This document shows, piece by piece, positions 1-5,388 of a stretch of 5,388 nucleotides of DNA. Location of the stretch: contig CBESOB010000189.1 in the NCBI GenBank assembly GCA_965530995.1, positions 1-5,388 on the forward strand, in the 5' to 3' direction. The DNA is from JABABD01 sp965530995. GTDB lineage: Bacteria > Bacteroidota > Bacteroidia > Flavobacteriales > Flavobacteriaceae. The position numbers and the translations under genes were made by a program. The first letter of the stretch is position 1; each line of letters starts with the position of its first letter. Under the pieces are notes generated by a model. It ran no database searches. It saw only the letters and a program-made list of their open reading frames with translations, and was not told the DNA's origin.

Positions 1-150
1 GTCAATTATTTCGGCATTCATTGATTGGTTTTCATGTATTACATGAAATTTCAAGTCTTCGGTAGACACAATATTAAAAGAATTAATTTCGGTCTCTGGG
101 ATGGTAAATTCAGATGTATCATTCACCTTTACATGATAATTTTTGCTCAT
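1..150 (-). CDS. Biotin carboxyl carrier protein subunit of an acyl-CoA carboxylase (N-terminal part; runs off left edge)
   Basis: The first 50 codons of a gene start at the ATG at 148-150 and stay open to the window edge. The peptide begins MSKNYHVKVNDTSEF and continues through a KFHVIHEN segment to NAEIID. This resembles the N-terminal half of the roughly 160-residue biotin carboxyl carrier subunit found in Flavobacteriia, usually annotated as acetyl-CoA carboxylase BCCP subunit and encoded beside biotin carboxylase and carboxyltransferase genes. In that family the C-terminal biotinyl domain carries the biotinylated lysine of an AMKM motif and shuttles carboxyl groups between the two partner enzymes in the cytoplasm. 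That domain lies outside the window, so the assignment rests on the N-terminal region only. The gene follows the Nudix gene on the same strand after 53 bp and has a possible promoter of its own at 174-181. Acetyl- and propionyl-CoA specificity cannot be separated here. Confidence 0.75.
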   Translation of the reverse strand, partial: MSKNYHVKVNDTSEFTIPETEINSFNIVSTEDLKFHVIHENQSMNAEIID

Positions 151-173
151 TTAGTATAAAATTAATACGAATA

Positions 174-181
174 TAAAGATA
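174..181 (-). promoter_or_regulatory. Candidate Bacteroidota -7 element upstream of the BCCP gene
   Basis: Read on the minus strand this is TATCTTTA, seven of eight matches to the Bacteroidota consensus TAnnTTTG. It ends 23 bp before the ATG at 150, which would give a leader of roughly 18 nt. No TTTG-type -33 box is visible at the expected distance, and the DNA is AT-rich, so a chance match is possible. If real, the BCCP gene is at least partly independent of the aminotransferase-Nudix unit upstream. Confidence 0.3.
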
Positions 182-203
182 AGGCTTTAGGCATGACATG
201 ACC

Positions 204-755
204 TTATTCATATTTTTTTTTAATGGTGTTTAAAACTTTTAGATAATAGGCTCTGTTGGACGCCACAAAATGACCATTAGTTTCGCTATTCTCTAATTTA
301 CTGATGAAATTTTCTTGAGTTATGAGTTTCAAAGCTTCAACTTCTGATACTTGGGGTATTAAGGCGCTTATACCGACTTTTAGTTCGCAGATGTAAGTGT
401 GACGAAACTCGTTGTCAACGATGCCGTTTTCATAGGCCTGGAAGCATTCAAATACACCAATTTTATGTAAGTCATTCTCATTTATGCTAAGTCCGATTTC
501 CTCTTCTATTTCTCTTATCGCACCACTTTTTAATGTTTCACCAGCATCTATATGGCCAGCCACGGAAACATCCCAAAGCAATGGGAAAATTATTTTAGAA
601 GCTGCGCGTTGTTGTAATAGAATCTCACCATCTTCGTTATAAAACCAAACATGTGCGGTGTTGTGATAGTATCCTTTTGAATGTATTTCAGATTTTAATG
701 CTGATCTACCGGTAGGGGCGCCATCTATGGTTACTATATCGATGAATTCGTCCAT
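204..755 (-). CDS. Nudix hydrolase (YfcD/IPP-isomerase-like subgroup)
   Basis: This 183-residue cytoplasmic protein carries a complete Nudix box at residues 67-89: Gly67, Glu73, Arg81-Glu82, Glu85-Glu86 and Gly88-Leu89 fit GX5EX7REUXEEXGU. The glutamates of this box bind Mg2+ or Mn2+ for hydrolysis of a nucleoside diphosphate linked to another group. The N-terminal MDEFIDIVTIDG and the HNTAHVWFY segment (residues 31-39) resemble the YfcD-like Nudix proteins related in sequence to isopentenyl diphosphate isomerase. The substrate cannot be read from the sequence. The start at 755 is preferred: it follows the TAG of the upstream aminotransferase gene (757-759) by one base and matches where the family's similarity begins. 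An in-frame ATG at 827 would add 24 unlike residues and overlap the upstream gene by 71 bp. Translational coupling with the aminotransferase is likely. Confidence 0.9.
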   Translation of the reverse strand: MDEFIDIVTIDGAPTGRSALKSEIHSKGYYHNTAHVWFYNEDGEILLQQRAASKIIFPLLWDVSVAGHIDAGETLKSGAIREIEEEIGLSINENDLHKIGVFECFQAYENGIVDNEFRHTYICELKVGISALIPQVSEVEALKLITQENFISKLENSETNGHFVASNRAYYLKVLNTIKKKYE

Positions 756-756
756 A

Positions 757-1923
757 CTAGATCGTTTGAAGAACAGATGCCATGCAATCGACCAATACCC
801 TGAAATCTTCGGGAGTATTGAAAACATGACAGGATACCCTTATGTAATTCCCCCTAAAAGACACAAATATATTTCTATCCCATAAAGCGGACTTCAATAC
901 TTTTCTATCCATGCCTTTTGGGAGCTCAATACCGAATAGGTGGTGAGCTCTTTGATCTATTTCAGATACGTGGCATCCAAGACCCTTGAGGTCTTTTACA
1001 GCTTCAAAGGATATATCATGACAATAGTCTTGAATTGCTTTAGGCGACCATTTCAGGACCTGTTTTAAAGCTTCTATTTGCATCTTTACATAGATGAAGT
1101 TGCCACTTTCTCCAACCATATAGCGATTGGCAAATGCTTTGTATTCGGGTTCATATTTGGTCAATCCAGCAAAATTCTCACTGTTCAATCTATTGCTCCA
1201 GTTTTCTTCGATAGGCGTACCGTCATCAAAATAAGGTCCAAAATAGGAGTAGGCACATCCATAAGGTCCAAACAACCATTTATAACCAGCACATATTAAA
1301 GCATCTGGTTCCAATTCCTTAACGGAAAAGGGTAGGGCACCAACAGATTGACTTCCATCAATTATTAACAAGGCACTGTGTTCTTTGGTCTTCTCCCGAA
1401 TAGCCTTTAAGTCAAAAATAATGCCGTTAGACCAGTGGATGTGTCCCATGGCTACTAGCGCAGTTTTGTTATTAATGGCATTGAGGATATCCATATTCCA
1501 TTGTCGACCACGATTGTCTCTGGATTCAGGAGTTTTAACGGTCCTTAAAACAGCATTATAAGTATCAGCTAACTTTTGCCACACATATACATTGCTAGGA
1601 AACTGGTCTTCTATGACCAAGATTTCGTCTCCTTCTTTCAAGGTAATATTGTTTGCTACATTGGCCAAACCATAGGACACAGAGGGTGTTGTGGCAATAC
1701 GTTCAAAATTATCGCAATCGATCACCTCGGCAAATAATTTTCTAAGTTGGGTAACAGGCTCAAAATAGTCAGTACCCAAGATTGTGTGCGGTCGGCTTTT
1801 TTGCAAAATACCTTGCGCCCCGGCTTCTGATACCAAATGGGTGGAAGGTGATTGGGCCGCGGTATTTAAATACGTTATATCCTCAGGGATATCGAACAGG
1901 TGCTTTTGGTTTTGAGTCCTCAT
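757..1923 (-). CDS. Aminotransferase class V-fold PLP-dependent enzyme
   Basis: This 388-residue fold-type I PLP enzyme has the class-V signature. Asp189 and Gln192 (in IIDGSQSVGA) would contact the PLP ring nitrogen and O3', and Lys215 in CAGYKWLFGPYG is the Schiff-base lysine. Arg362 in the C-terminal IRVSCHVFNT segment is the likely carboxylate binder. The residue before the lysine is Tyr rather than the His of NifS/IscS/SufS desulfurases. The ring-stacking position appears to be Phe108 (EDQFPSN) rather than His, and the desulfurase active-site Cys loop is not evident. This points to the kynureninase, isopenicillin N epimerase or EgtE-like side of the class rather than to sulfur mobilisation, but the reaction and substrate are unknown. 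The protein begins with the typical DITYLNTAAQSPS strand, supporting the ATG at 1921-1923. The gene is the first of a two-gene unit with the Nudix hydrolase, one base apart. Confidence 0.9.
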   Translation of the reverse strand: MRTQNQKHLFDIPEDITYLNTAAQSPSTHLVSEAGAQGILQKSRPHTILGTDYFEPVTQLRKLFAEVIDCDNFERIATTPSVSYGLANVANNITLKEGDEILVIEDQFPSNVYVWQKLADTYNAVLRTVKTPESRDNRGRQWNMDILNAINNKTALVAMGHIHWSNGIIFDLKAIREKTKEHSALLIIDGSQSVGALPFSVKELEPDALICAGYKWLFGPYGCAYSYFGPYFDDGTPIEENWSNRLNSENFAGLTKYEPEYKAFANRYMVGESGNFIYVKMQIEALKQVLKWSPKAIQDYCHDISFEAVKDLKGLGCHVSEIDQRAHHLFGIELPKGMDRKVLKSALWDRNIFVSFRGNYIRVSCHVFNTPEDFRVLVDCMASVLQTI

Positions 1924-1949
1924 TAAATTAGTATTCTATTAGTCTTAAA

Positions 1950-1957
1950 TAAAGGTA
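1950..1957 (-). promoter_or_regulatory. Candidate -7 element for the aminotransferase-Nudix unit
   Basis: On the minus strand this reads TACCTTTA, matching TAnnTTTG at seven of eight positions, 26 bp upstream of the ATG at 1923. It lies between the preceding terminator hairpin and the gene, where a promoter is expected. No clear -33 TTTG is seen upstream, so the call is tentative. Confidence 0.3.
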
Positions 1958-2037
1958 TTGAATTTTTTATCTAAAAATTAATGAATCTTTAAGATCTATG
2001 GCGATGTTGATGAATCCCTCTGTCTTAATCAAAATAG

Positions 2038-2067
2038 AAAAGCGCTCGAAGGATTCCGAGCGCTTTT
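2038..2067 (-). terminator. Hairpin terminator after the M42 peptidase gene
   Basis: A perfect 11 bp inverted repeat (AAAAGCGCTCG at 2038-2048, CGAGCGCTTTT at 2057-2067) surrounds an 8-nt loop. It begins 21 bp past the peptidase stop codon on the minus strand. The GC-rich core is followed by TTTT on either strand, as expected of an intrinsic terminator, and the symmetry means it could also work in the opposite direction. It separates the peptidase from the aminotransferase-Nudix unit on the same strand. Confidence 0.85.
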
Positions 2068-2088
2068 GTGTTCTTACTTTATTAGTTC

Positions 2089-3177
2089 TTATTCGAAATA
2101 ACTAAAGGTCTCACCTTCTTTAAGGTTCAATAAGCTCTCATAGATCAGTCGAATGACATTTTCTACATCATCTTTATGAACTGTTTCCACAGTTGTATGC
2201 ATGTAACGCAATGGAAGAGAAATCAGTGCAGATGCGACACCGGCATTACTATATGCAAAGGCATCGGTATCCGTTCCTGTACTTCTTGATAAAGCGCTGC
2301 GTTGAAAAGGGATGTTCTTTGCCTCGGCAGTTTCGGTGATCAAGTCTCGTAATTTTTGTTGTACCGCTGGCGCGTAAGCGATAACTGGACCTTTTCCTAT
2401 CTCACAATCACCTTGTACTTTCTTTTCTATCATTGGTGTTGTGGTATCGTGGGTGACATCGGTAACAATGGCACAGTTGGGTTTGATCCGTTCTGCGATC
2501 ATCTGGGCCCCTCTCAGGCCGATTTCCTCTTGCACAGAATTCACTATATACAAACCAAAGGGTAATTTTTTCTTATTCTCTTTGAGCAGGCGCGCCACTT
2601 CCGCTACCATGAATCCACCAGCGCGATTATCCAATGCGCGACAAACGAAGTTGGTTTTATTAAGGATATGGAATTCATCTGGATACGTAATCACACAACC
2701 CACGTGAATATCCATTTTCTCCACTTCTTCTTTTTTCTTGCAGCCCACATCTATGAAAATATTGTCTGGTTTTGGCGGTTCTTCCTTTGCTCTATTCCTA
2801 GTATGGATAGCTGGCCAACCGAATACCCCTTTAACGATGCCATTTTTTGTATGGATATTAACGATCTTGCTGGGCGCTATTTGGTGATCACTACCGCCGT
2901 TGCGAACAACATAGATGAGCCCGTTGTCTGTAATATAATTCACATACCAAGATATTTCATCAGCATGTCCTTCAATAACGACCTTGTATTTTGCCTTTGG
3001 ATTAATGACAGCTACCGCCGTGCCATACGTGTCAGTAATGAATTCATCGACATATGGTTTTAAATAATCCATCCAGAGTTTTTGCCCATTCCATTCATAA
3101 CCAGTTGGAGAGGCATTGTTAAGATATTTCTCGAAGAAATCCATCGATTTCTTAGTAAGTACGCTCTTTTTTGCCAT
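2089..3177 (-). CDS. M42 family metallopeptidase (glutamyl aminopeptidase-like)
   Basis: This 362-residue cytoplasmic enzyme has all the residues expected of a dinuclear M42 (TET-type) aminopeptidase. His71 and Asp73 lie in IEGHADEISW, the bridging Asp183 in CRALDNRAGGF, the catalytic base Glu217 and metal ligand Glu218 in VNSVQEEIGLRGA, Asp240 in IVTDVTHD, and His327 in LRYMHTTVETV. The length is usual for the family. Members remove N-terminal residues from short peptides and commonly form large tetrahedral dodecamers; some were formerly annotated as endoglucanase or cellulase M. Residue preference cannot be decided from the sequence. The ATG at 3175-3177 gives the normal N-terminus, including the SPTGYE segment at residues 23-28. 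The gene is transcribed divergently from the DUF4294 gene and ends at a strong hairpin terminator, so it is probably monocistronic. Confidence 0.95.
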   Translation of the reverse strand: MAKKSVLTKKSMDFFEKYLNNASPTGYEWNGQKLWMDYLKPYVDEFITDTYGTAVAVINPKAKYKVVIEGHADEISWYVNYITDNGLIYVVRNGGSDHQIAPSKIVNIHTKNGIVKGVFGWPAIHTRNRAKEEPPKPDNIFIDVGCKKKEEVEKMDIHVGCVITYPDEFHILNKTNFVCRALDNRAGGFMVAEVARLLKENKKKLPFGLYIVNSVQEEIGLRGAQMIAERIKPNCAIVTDVTHDTTTPMIEKKVQGDCEIGKGPVIAYAPAVQQKLRDLITETAEAKNIPFQRSALSRSTGTDTDAFAYSNAGVASALISLPLRYMHTTVETVHKDDVENVIRLIYESLLNLKEGETFSYFE

Positions 3178-3193
3178 GTGTTTAAATTTTCAT

Positions 3194-3210
3194 TAAAAAT
3201 AGCAATATTA
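3194..3210 (-). promoter_or_regulatory. Candidate -7 elements for the M42 peptidase gene
   Basis: Two near-matches to TAnnTTTG occur on the minus strand: TAATATTG at 3203-3210 (mismatch at the first T of TTTG) and TATTTTTA at 3194-3201 (mismatch at the final G). They lie 25 and 16 bp before the ATG at 3177. The region is very AT-rich, no -33 box is clear, and neither can be preferred. They are listed because the promoter must lie in this 202 bp divergent gap. Confidence 0.2.
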
Positions 3211-3257
3211 CCATAGAATTTATAGTTATGCTTGTGTAAATTCTTAATTTTACTTGG

Positions 3258-3280
3258 TTGAATTTTATTTGTTAATTCAA
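3258..3280. repeat. Short inverted repeat in the divergent intergenic region
   Basis: TTGAATT at 3258-3264 and AATTCAA at 3274-3280 form a perfect 7 bp inverted repeat with a 9 bp spacer. It lies between the divergently transcribed peptidase and DUF4294 genes. The geometry would suit a dimeric regulator, but the arms are AT-rich in an AT-rich region, so a chance origin is a real possibility. Confidence 0.25.
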
Positions 3281-3332
3281 TACTCGAGAACAAACAGAAT
3301 ATAGCATAAATACCAAACAGAAAAGTTTCATA

Positions 3333-3340
3333 TAAGTTTG
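3333..3340 (+). promoter_or_regulatory. Bacteroidota -7 promoter element for the DUF4294-hemolysin III unit
   Basis: TAAGTTTG is an exact match to the Bacteroidota -7 consensus TAnnTTTG. It ends 39 bp before the ATG at 3380, giving an expected leader of about 30 nt. No TTTG-type -33 box is evident about 20 bp upstream, so this is a good but incomplete promoter. Confidence 0.45.
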
Positions 3341-3379
3341 AATCGCACTTTGGAATGTTTTTGGAGTTAGTCCTAATCA

Positions 3380-4063
3380 ATGAAAAACGTAATCTACATA
3401 CTACTATTTTTCCCCTTGGCCATGTTTGCACAAAAAACAGAGGTAGAGAAGGATACTACGCAATATGAGTATGATTATATTCTGGTTAAAGGGGATTCAA
3501 TTCCTAAGGCTGCAATTGACCTAGATGAAGTGATGCTTTTGAAGCGATTGAAGTTTGACAGCAAAGAAGATAGAAAGAGGTACTTAATACTTCGTAGAAA
3601 GACCATAAAAGTCTATCCCTATGCTAAACTGGCTGCAGAAAGGTTAGATTCACTAACCAGAAGGTTAGAGTCCTTAAAGCGTAACCGCGATAAGAAACGT
3701 TATGCCAAGATAATACAAAGGTACATTGAGGATGAGTTCTCAGCAGAATTGAAGAAACTCACTCGAACTGAAGGACAAATCCTCGTGAAACTCATACACA
3801 GGCAAACGGGTAAGACAACATTTGATCTTATTAAGGAACTAAGAAGTGGCTGGCGTGCCTTTTGGTTTAATAATACCGCCAAACTATTTGATATTTCCTT
3901 GAAACGTGAATTCGATCCCATGAACGAGAGAGAAGATTTCTTGATCGAGGATGTTCTGCAACGTAATTTTCAAAGTGGGCGTTTGCCAAGGCAAAAAACA
4001 GCACTGGATTTTGACTATTACGAGGTGGTGTCTAAATGGAATATGAAAATCCCAAAAACTTAA
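3380..4063 (+). CDS. Secreted or periplasmic DUF4294 domain-containing protein
   Basis: This 227-residue protein begins with a short signal peptide: Lys2, a hydrophobic core at about residues 4-15, and MFAQ at residues 15-18. Cleavage probably falls between Ala17 and Gln18, a common Bacteroidota pattern. The rest resembles DUF4294, a family known mainly from Bacteroidota and without assigned function. Visible blocks are KGDSIPKAAIDLDEV (37-51), KVYPYAKLAAERLD (77-90), a Lys/Arg/Glu-rich helical stretch at about 82-125, LTRTEGQILVKLIHRQTG (127-144), and a Trp/Phe-rich region at 153-180 around GWRAFWFNNTAKLFD. There is no lipobox Cys and no second membrane segment. The gene is followed after 3 bp by the hemolysin III gene, so the two are probably one transcript; it is divergent from the M42 peptidase. 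A role at the cell envelope is inferred only from the signal peptide. Confidence 0.88.
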   Translation: MKNVIYILLFFPLAMFAQKTEVEKDTTQYEYDYILVKGDSIPKAAIDLDEVMLLKRLKFDSKEDRKRYLILRRKTIKVYPYAKLAAERLDSLTRRLESLKRNRDKKRYAKIIQRYIEDEFSAELKKLTRTEGQILVKLIHRQTGKTTFDLIKELRSGWRAFWFNNTAKLFDISLKREFDPMNEREDFLIEDVLQRNFQSGRLPRQKTALDFDYYEVVSKWNMKIPKT

Positions 4064-4066
4064 CTT

Positions 4067-4693
4067 ATGCGTATTCAGACCAAACAGGAGGAGATCTGGA
4101 ATGCTTTAACTCATGGCCTTGGAGCTATTCTAGGCCTTGTTGGGTTAGTGTTACTCATAGTTTATGAGGCTTCAAAAACTGACTTCAGTTTGTTTAGTGT
4201 GATCGTTTATGGGCTTTCGATCATCATTCTTTTTACGGCTTCTACATTATATCATACTGTGCAAAGCGAAAAGCAAAAACACGCCTTTCGAGTGATAGAT
4301 CATATCAGTATTTATTTCTTGATAGCAGGCACATACACACCGGTATTGCTAATTACACTTCAAGACAGTCTTGGTTGGCCCTTATTTTGGACTGTCTGGG
4401 GTATTGCGGCATTTGGAGTAATCTTAAAATTGTTCTTTACTGGGCGATTCGAAATATTCTCAACATTACTTTATTTGGTCATGGGTTGGTTGATCATTTT
4501 TGATTTTCCTACACTTAACGACCTCATAGAGCCACAAGGTATTTATTGGTTAGCTGCTGGTGGCTCGGCTTATACCATAGGTATTATTTTTTATGCCTTG
4601 AGCAATAAGCCATTTTTTCATGTAATCTGGCATGTCTTTGTACTCGTTGGTGCCATTTCTCACTTCATGATGGTGTTTGGGTACATTATTTGA
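4067..4693 (+). CDS. Hemolysin III family (PAQR-like) integral membrane protein
   Basis: This 208-residue protein has about seven hydrophobic segments (roughly 14-34, 43-63, 78-97, 104-123, 128-146, 158-177 and 185-206). It carries the conserved residues of the hemolysin III/PAQR group in the CREST superfamily: the N-terminal NALTHGLGA, Ser59 and His63 (STLYH), Asp78-His79 followed by IAGTYTP, and His185, His189 and His199 near the C-terminus. In PAQR receptors the Asp and His residues form a zinc-dependent lipid-hydrolase-like site. Bacterial members are named after a Bacillus cereus hemolysin, but their physiological role is mostly unknown, so the name should not be read as evidence of virulence. 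The length is normal for the family. The gene starts 3 bp after the DUF4294 stop codon and ends 7 bp from the convergent DUF4268 gene. Confidence 0.93.
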   Translation: MRIQTKQEEIWNALTHGLGAILGLVGLVLLIVYEASKTDFSLFSVIVYGLSIIILFTASTLYHTVQSEKQKHAFRVIDHISIYFLIAGTYTPVLLITLQDSLGWPLFWTVWGIAAFGVILKLFFTGRFEIFSTLLYLVMGWLIIFDFPTLNDLIEPQGIYWLAAGGSAYTIGIIFYALSNKPFFHVIWHVFVLVGAISHFMMVFGYII

Positions 4694-4700
4694 TTTGTAT

Positions 4701-5129
4701 TCAGACCTTAATAATATCTTGGTATTCTTCGAAAAATGCTTCAAAGAGTGACATGTTTTCATTGAAGAACTCCATAACCTCGCGCCAGGAATTTTTATTA
4801 TGAATGGACACTTTTCCTTCAAATAGTACATAGATCCGAGAAATTTCTTTTTCATTCCCTAAAAAGTACGCTTCCTCAAAAACTGCATTGGGTAGATATT
4901 CATTTAACAAAATTGATTTCAAGGATTGCAATTTTTCCCAGTAGGCTATTCTTTTCTCTAGATCATCTTCAAGATCCAATGCAATTAGCGCCGAGTTCGT
5001 GTCAAAATGAAACTTAAAGCTCAGACCTTTTAATTTGGTGTTGTATAATAACCATTTGCGTGGAAAGGATTTACCAAAAGCTGTCCAGAATTCTTGACGT
5101 AATTTTTTACTTTCTTCTTTAGAAAACAT
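4701..5129 (-). CDS. DUF4268 domain-containing protein
   Basis: This 142-residue, probably cytoplasmic protein has no signal peptide or membrane segment. It resembles DUF4268 along its full length: an N-terminal helix with REEFW-like spacing (RQEFWTAFG, 11-19), FPRKWLLYNTKLKG (22-35), the strand FKFHFD followed by ALIALDLED (38-55), a central helix (about 56-76), the SRIYV and KVSIHNKNSWRE segments (97-117), and a C-terminal acidic and aromatic helix (118-140). The domain is also found at the C-terminus of some nuclease-like proteins. The stand-alone short form here is common in Flavobacteriia and has no established function. The ATG at 5127-5129 gives the usual start MFSKEE. The gene is convergent with hemolysin III, with 7 bp between stop codons, and lies 76 bp downstream of the broken RlmN-like frame. 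No convincing promoter was recognised in that gap. Confidence 0.88.
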   Translation of the reverse strand: MFSKEESKKLRQEFWTAFGKSFPRKWLLYNTKLKGLSFKFHFDTNSALIALDLEDDLEKRIAYWEKLQSLKSILLNEYLPNAVFEEAYFLGNEKEISRIYVLFEGKVSIHNKNSWREVMEFFNENMSLFEAFFEEYQDIIKV

Positions 5130-5205
5130 ATTTATGGTTATTAAAATTAGGGATTTACGCAGCTTTTATTAATATTTTTTTCGTGTTTAAAAGTTTGCTT
5201 TTTCC

Positions 5206-5388
5206 CTATATCACTTCCAAACAGATATCATTTAATATTTTAATTGACTCCATAACATTATCATAATTTAAAAATGGTTCACCCATCCCCATAAATACAA
5301 CATTTGTCACTTTCTCCTTTGTTTTTTTTAGTATCCGAGAAAAAAACAAAACCTGATCAATGATTTCACTTGATTCTAAATTTCGTTT
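5206..5388 (-). pseudogene. rlmN: Truncated RlmN-like radical-SAM rRNA methyltransferase (3' end of a broken gene; starts beyond right edge)
   Basis: The minus-strand frame is open from the edge for 60 codons to a TAG at 5206-5208. It reads KRNLESSEIIDQVLFF, then VTNVVFMGMGEPFLNYDNV, then MESIKILND, a clear match to the central part of RlmN, the radical-SAM enzyme that methylates C2 of A2503 in 23S rRNA and A37 of some tRNAs. MGMGEP is the SAM-binding GEP motif. In intact RlmN the segment after ILND leads into an ARxITxST motif and about 150-170 more residues, including the second catalytic cysteine. Here it ends five residues later with ICLEVI and stop. No recognisable continuation was found in the other two frames up to 5130. 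GC is about 27% by hand count, lower than the neighbouring genes. The CxxxCxxC cluster motif would lie outside the window. A functional methyltransferase is unlikely; an unusual short paralogue cannot be excluded. Confidence 0.65.

Noticed and set aside
179..207. Inverted repeat ATAAGG...CCTTAT after the Nudix gene, considered as a terminator
   Set aside because: The stem is only 6 bp with a 17-nt loop, is not GC-rich, has no T-run after it, and overlaps the stop codon.
756..827. Upstream in-frame ATG that would extend the Nudix protein by 24 residues
   Set aside because: The extension overlaps the end of the aminotransferase gene, encodes residues unlike the family, and the ATG at 755 sits exactly where a coupled start is expected.
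1078..1299. Plus-strand 73-codon open frame inside the aminotransferase gene
   Set aside because: It is antisense to a well-supported coding region and has no recognisable domain.
757..1923. Cysteine desulfurase (SufS/NifS) label for the class-V enzyme
   Set aside because: Tyr precedes the Schiff-base lysine, Phe replaces the stacking His, and the catalytic Cys loop is not seen.
2356..3063. Plus-strand open frames of 69 to 131 codons inside the peptidase gene
   Set aside because: They lie wholly within the peptidase coding region, which has every catalytic residue, and their peptides match no family I recognise.
3060..3431. A 123-codon minus-strand open frame spanning the divergent intergenic region
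   Set aside because: It overlaps the start of both the M42 peptidase and the DUF4294 gene, shows no recognisable domain, and has composition typical of a chance frame.
3700..3921. Minus-strand 73-codon open frame inside the DUF4294 gene
   Set aside because: It is antisense to conserved DUF4294 blocks and has no recognisable domain.
4550..4855. Minus-strand 101-codon open frame across the ends of the hemolysin III and DUF4268 genes
   Set aside because: It overlaps both genes in another frame and has no recognisable features.
5142..5149. TAATTTTA upstream of the DUF4268 gene as a -7 element
   Set aside because: It imperfectly matches TAnnTTTG, lies only 12 bp before the start codon, and has no -33 box; a chance match in AT-rich DNA is more likely.
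5147..5230. Continuation of the RlmN frame after a frameshift (LFGSDIGKKQTF in another frame)
   Set aside because: About 25 codons are open, but they do not show the ARxITxST motif or any clear RlmN similarity, and the gap to the next gene is too short for the missing domain.

Overview
The window looks like ordinary chromosomal DNA of a marine-type or free-living Flavobacteriia (Bacteroidota). The reasons are its moderate-to-low GC, signal-peptide and start contexts without clear Shine-Dalgarno sequences, matches to the Bacteroidota -7 promoter element (TAnnTTTG), and several families that in my knowledge are typical of Flavobacteriia (DUF4294, DUF4268, and the short biotin carboxyl carrier subunit that starts MSKNY). 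No RNA genes, CRISPR arrays, insertion sequences or phage genes were seen.

Left block, all on the minus strand, in transcription order: an M42-family zinc/cobalt aminopeptidase (3177 to 2089) ends at a clear hairpin terminator (2038-2067). A class-V PLP aminotransferase-fold enzyme (1923 to 757) is followed after a single base by a Nudix hydrolase (755 to 204); these two are almost certainly co-transcribed. After 53 bp comes the first 50 codons of a biotin carboxyl carrier protein, which runs off the left edge. It probably belongs to an acyl-CoA carboxylase cluster outside the window.

Right block: a 202 bp divergent promoter region separates the peptidase from a plus-strand pair, a secreted DUF4294 protein (3380-4063) and a seven-helix hemolysin III/PAQR-family membrane protein (4067-4693), 3 bp apart. 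This pair runs convergently into a DUF4268 protein on the minus strand (4701-5129) with only 7 bp between the stop codons. At the right edge (5206-5388, minus) lies the end of an RlmN-like radical-SAM methyltransferase reading frame. It breaks off just after the GEP motif, lacks the rest of the barrel, is about 27% GC, and looks unlike the RlmN I know from Bacteroidota.

Most of the window is housekeeping or conserved-hypothetical content with no evident shared pathway. I see no convincing new multi-gene system. The item most worth a second look is the truncated, apparently foreign RlmN-like gene. The tightly coupled aminotransferase-Nudix pair and the secreted DUF4294/hemolysin III pair come next; their true substrates cannot be read from sequence.
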